64,000 nucleotides of DNA from Vibrio salinus (GTDB lineage Bacteria > Pseudomonadota > Gammaproteobacteria > Enterobacterales > Vibrionaceae): NCBI RefSeq assembly GCF_021272385.1, contig NZ_JAJSDZ010000010.1:1302001-1366000 (forward strand). The letters are read 5' to 3'. Position 1 is the first letter of the stretch; each line of letters opens with the position of its first letter. The position numbers and the translations under genes are program-made. Of the stretch, positions 61,438 through 64,000 are shown in pieces. The notes below the pieces were generated by a model that searched no databases, was not told the origin of the DNA, and worked only from the letters and a program-made list of their open reading frames with translations.

Positions 61438-61482
61438 AGATTAAAGCGGATTAAGTTATCCGAATGATATATGGGAAAGGTG

Positions 61483-61510
61483 AACCCCACTTTTTGTGGG
61501 GTTTATTTTC
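61483..61510 (+). terminator. Intrinsic terminator after gcvP
   Basis: AACCCCAC-TTTTT-GTGGGGTT is followed by TATTTTC. A second small hairpin (GCGACC-GGA-GGTCGC) at about 61515-61529 may serve the opposing chemoreceptor gene. Confidence 0.85.
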
Positions 61511-61577
61511 ATAAGCGACCGGAGGTCGCGTTTGTTGTAAAGCGAAATTTTGTCAGTCAGTCCTAAAAGTGCAAAGG

Positions 61578-63323
61578 CTAGGCTAGTTTAAATTTATCAA
61601 CAAGCTGCACTAACGATTTATTTAATTTATTCAATTGTTCAGTTCCTGATGTTATTAATTCACCATTTTCACTCAATGTATTTACCACACTTTGTATTGA
61701 ATTCATATTCTTACTCATTTCATCCGAAACCTGACTTTGTTCCTTGGCTGACGTAGCAATGTGTGCAGACAAGTCATTAATGGACAGCATTGATTCGGTC
61801 ATTCCTACGATCGACGATTCAACTTGGCTTGTATTTTCAGAAGTAATCGTTCCATAGCTTTGAGTTTGCTTCACTTTCTCGGCTACCTCATTACAGGCTT
61901 TATTTAGAGAAGTTAACATCTCTGAGATTTCTTCGGTACTTTTCTGAGTTCTAGAAGCCAAAGAACGGACTTCATCAGCAACTACAGCAAAACCACGACC
62001 AGATTCCCCAGCCCTTGCGGCCTCAATAGCAGCGTTTAAAGCAAGTAAATTAGTCTGTTCTGCAATGCCTTCTATTACCCCAAGAACACCCGTAATATCA
62101 ATAGTAACTTGTTCCATTTTCTCCGTTGATCTATGGGTATAATTTAAATTTTCAACAAGCTGCTCAACATTTAGAAGTGATTTTTGAACCAACTCTCTGG
62201 AGTAATTACCAGCATCGGTAGCTGCCTGAATCTGCTTAGCTGTATCCGAAGCACTATTCGAAACCAACTCAGAACTCGAACTTTGTTCTTCCATGGCAGT
62301 AACAATCAGGTCTGTTTCTAATTTATGAGAGTTAAGCAACTCCTCATTAGAATGAGTTCTTCCTCTAAAACTCTGAACCTCATGATCAATGCTTTCTGTT
62401 ATGTCTAATATACCAAGCATTTGTTGCTGTAATTGCTGAATAAACTTATTGATACTCTCAGATATCACACCAAGATCATCTTTTGAATTCACAACCAGAC
62501 GCTGAGTTAAATCACCTTGCCCACTGGCTAGTTCCTGTACTAGTTTTCGTAGTGACTTTATTGGTGAATATGCAACATTAATGAGTAAGATAGTGACAGG
62601 AAAAATAATGATTGCACTGCAAAGTAGAGCAATAGTAATTGAGTGATTCAGTTGGTTCGTACTTTCTGTAATCACTTCGTCATCCACAAACCCTTTCAAG
62701 TTCCATTCATGACCAACCACATTAAAAAATTCTTCAAACGTTGTCCCCTTTTTATCAGGGGGAATCCCATTAAAAATAGAGCTCTGGCCATTATCAATTA
62801 AAGAGAAATACATACCATTTTTCTGATTTTTTTCTAACAATGTCTTTAAACTGGTTAAGTCAGCAAAGAACAAATTTCCCTGATTCTCCCCTTTAGGCAC
62901 GACTATGGTTAGGATAGGTGCCTTATCCTGAAAATACACATTATCCACAAAAACTTTGCCATTCGCCTGTTTAATAAGATTTTTATAGCGTTTAATTAAC
63001 TCTTTGTCTTCTATCCACCCATTCACTCCCATCGCAATATCATCTTGAATTTTAACCACCTGATGAAAGCCAGTTTGCTGTGCAGCTTGCTTAACTTGTG
63101 TTAGTGAAAAATTGGTCGACTTAGCAATTATTATCTTTGCATTCACTTCCTGGCTTGTAATCTTTTTCACCAAGTTTATCTCACTAGATACCTGAGAGGA
63201 GAGCGTATCTTTGACATAGTAACTAATAAAATAATTAGCACTGATATTCGCAGTAATGATGGTTACACCAATAATCATCAAAACTAGAGAAAGTAACTTG
63301 AACTTAAAAGAAAGCGACTTCAT
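61578..63323 (-). CDS. Chemoreceptor with Cache-like sensor
   Basis: A methyl-accepting chemotaxis protein of 581 residues. A membrane helix (about 8-30) is followed by a periplasmic region (about 30-230; NGWIEDKELIKRYKNLI, APILTIVVPKGENQGNLFFADL) that resembles a Cache domain, then a second helix, a HAMP region (SPIKSLRKLVQELASGQGDLTQRL) and a signalling domain with EQTNLLALNAAIEAARAGESGRGFAVVADEVRSL. GGGGGG six bases before ATG 63323 favours that start over 63329. A TRAP binding-protein gene lies just upstream, but a terminator at 63406 separates the two. Confidence 0.87.
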   Translation of the reverse strand: MKSLSFKFKLLSLVLMIIGVTIITANISANYFISYYVKDTLSSQVSSEINLVKKITSQEVNAKIIIAKSTNFSLTQVKQAAQQTGFHQVVKIQDDIAMGVNGWIEDKELIKRYKNLIKQANGKVFVDNVYFQDKAPILTIVVPKGENQGNLFFADLTSLKTLLEKNQKNGMYFSLIDNGQSSIFNGIPPDKKGTTFEEFFNVVGHEWNLKGFVDDEVITESTNQLNHSITIALLCSAIIIFPVTILLINVAYSPIKSLRKLVQELASGQGDLTQRLVVNSKDDLGVISESINKFIQQLQQQMLGILDITESIDHEVQSFRGRTHSNEELLNSHKLETDLIVTAMEEQSSSSELVSNSASDTAKQIQAATDAGNYSRELVQKSLLNVEQLVENLNYTHRSTEKMEQVTIDITGVLGVIEGIAEQTNLLALNAAIEAARAGESGRGFAVVADEVRSLASRTQKSTEEISEMLTSLNKACNEVAEKVKQTQSYGTITSENTSQVESSIVGMTESMLSINDLSAHIATSAKEQSQVSDEMSKNMNSIQSVVNTLSENGELITSGTEQLNKLNKSLVQLVDKFKLA

Positions 63324-63405
63324 TTCCATCCCCCCAAAGTTAAACTGCGTCCCAAAATTGACTGTCAATGAACCAGGTCTCTTGGCTACTCACTGAAAAA
63401 TAAAT

Positions 63406-63432
63406 AAAAAGGCCTCTATATAGATAAAGGCC
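63406..63432 (-). terminator. Intrinsic terminator after the TRAP binding-protein gene
   Basis: On the minus strand GGCCT and AGGCC, with further pairing inside, form a stem followed by TTTTTA, 15 bases past the stop codon at 63447. Confidence 0.65.
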
Positions 63433-63446
63433 CTCTTCTATTCACA

Positions 63447-64000
63447 TTACTGATTCTGAATATTTTTTAGCAGTTCTTCCTGACCGGGATGTTCAGTTAT
63501 AAATTTCTCATATACAGGCTTAACCGCTTCCTGAAATGCAGGAATATCACTTTCCGTAAATTTAACTCCGGATGCTTTTAACTTTTCAACTGCAGAACCA
63601 ACAAATTTGCTCCAATTATCTTCCTGTACTTTAACCATCTCTTGGGCAATTTTACGAATTTCACTTTGGTCAGATTCCGGAATGGTATCCCATATTTTTG
63701 TTGATACGACTAAAACATCTGGCACAGAACTATGTTTATCGAAAGAATAATATTTTTTTACTTCGTAATGCCTAGAAGAGAAAAATGAAGGAATATTATT
63801 TTCTGCACCATCTACAAGCCCAGAGTGCAGTGCATCGTAGAGTTCACTATATGCGATCGGAATTGGCACTGCCCCTAACGCGCTCACCATATCTTTAGGT
63901 AACGAAGAATTTTGAACTCTTATTTTCAACCCTTTTAAGTCAGCCGGTTTTACTATTGGCTTATCGGTATAAAAGCTCCTTGATCCCGCATCTAAAAACG
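63447..64000 (-). CDS. TRAP transporter solute-binding protein (DctP-like), 3' part
   Basis: The C-terminal 184 residues of a DctP-family periplasmic binding protein; the 5' part lies beyond the right edge. The frame is open from the edge through FYTDKPIVKPADLKGLKIRVQNS, which has the conserved arginine that grips carboxylates, then PIPIAYSELYDALHSGLVDGAENNIPSF and EVKKYYSFDKHSSVPDVLVVS. The apparent start at 63929 is really an internal TTG. It belongs to a tripartite importer for organic acids; the ligand could be a sugar acid such as galacturonate, but nothing here proves that. Confidence 0.88.
   Translation of the reverse strand, partial: FLDAGSRSFYTDKPIVKPADLKGLKIRVQNSSLPKDMVSALGAVPIPIAYSELYDALHSGLVDGAENNIPSFFSSRHYEVKKYYSFDKHSSVPDVLVVSTKIWDTIPESDQSEIRKIAQEMVKVQEDNWSKFVGSAVEKLKASGVKFTESDIPAFQEAVKPVYEKFITEHPGQEELLKNIQNQ

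Noticed and set aside
1..64000. CRISPR arrays, insertion sequences or prophage
   Set aside because: No regularly spaced repeats, cas genes, transposases or phage structural genes are seen.

Overview
The window looks like a segment of a Vibrio genome (Gammaproteobacteria, Vibrionaceae). The clearest marker is an intact luxPQ pair for autoinducer-2 sensing. A vctPDGC-like iron-siderophore ABC operon beside an acetate kinase gene, a fabV-type enoyl reductase and an XRE/cupin regulator beside split glycine-cleavage genes all recall Vibrio, and from memory several of these sit on the smaller chromosome in V. cholerae. Chromosome and species cannot be settled from this sequence. I see no insertion sequence, integrase, prophage or CRISPR array.

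Layout. 1-9 kb: a gene cut by the left edge, a LysR regulator, a solute-binding-protein pseudogene with three lesions, a small outer-membrane-like protein, a PilZ protein, luxQ-luxP, yhbQ-yceH and two small charged genes of unknown function. 9-18.7 kb: trxC with a CNPC active site, an Aer-like chemoreceptor, a class 3 lipase, a minus-strand tRNA operon (decayed Gly, Leu, Gly, Cys), ravA-viaA, a Nudix hydrolase, a TetR regulator and a DEAD-box helicase with DEGD in motif II. 18.7-22 kb: acpH, galE and an FAD oxidoreductase.

22-37 kb is a pectin-use island. A chemoreceptor gene runs straight into a pectin methylesterase gene that has no signal peptide. Next come a PL9-type exo-pectate lyase lipoprotein (pelX) and the oligogalacturonide porin gene kdgM. 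After a 716-base AT-rich control region, the divergent togMNAB importer, a cytoplasmic PL2-type lyase (pelW) and a MATE-family exporter follow. Near-consensus KdgR operators lie by kdgM and togM. Together these genes would sense, admit, trim, import and cleave oligogalacturonides; later enzymes (ogl, kduI, kduD, kdgK, kdgA) are not in the window.

37-56 kb: ybbP-ybbA divergent from tesA with start codons one base apart, a FabV-like reductase, three cyclic-di-GMP enzymes, a J-domain protein, a small kinase-like protein, ackA, the Fur-controlled vct operon, an unrecognised 173-residue gene and a creA-like lipoprotein. 56-61.5 kb: gcvT and an XRE/cupin regulator on the minus strand, divergent from gcvH-gcvP. 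61.5-64 kb: a chemoreceptor and the 3' part of a TRAP solute-binding protein cut by the right edge.

I did not find a wholly new multi-gene system. The most rewarding leads are the receptor-esterase unit and the esterase's apparent cytoplasmic location, a related ~70-base intergenic element present twice 15 kb apart, the decayed first gene of the tRNA operon, and acpH starting directly on the U-tract of the galE terminator.
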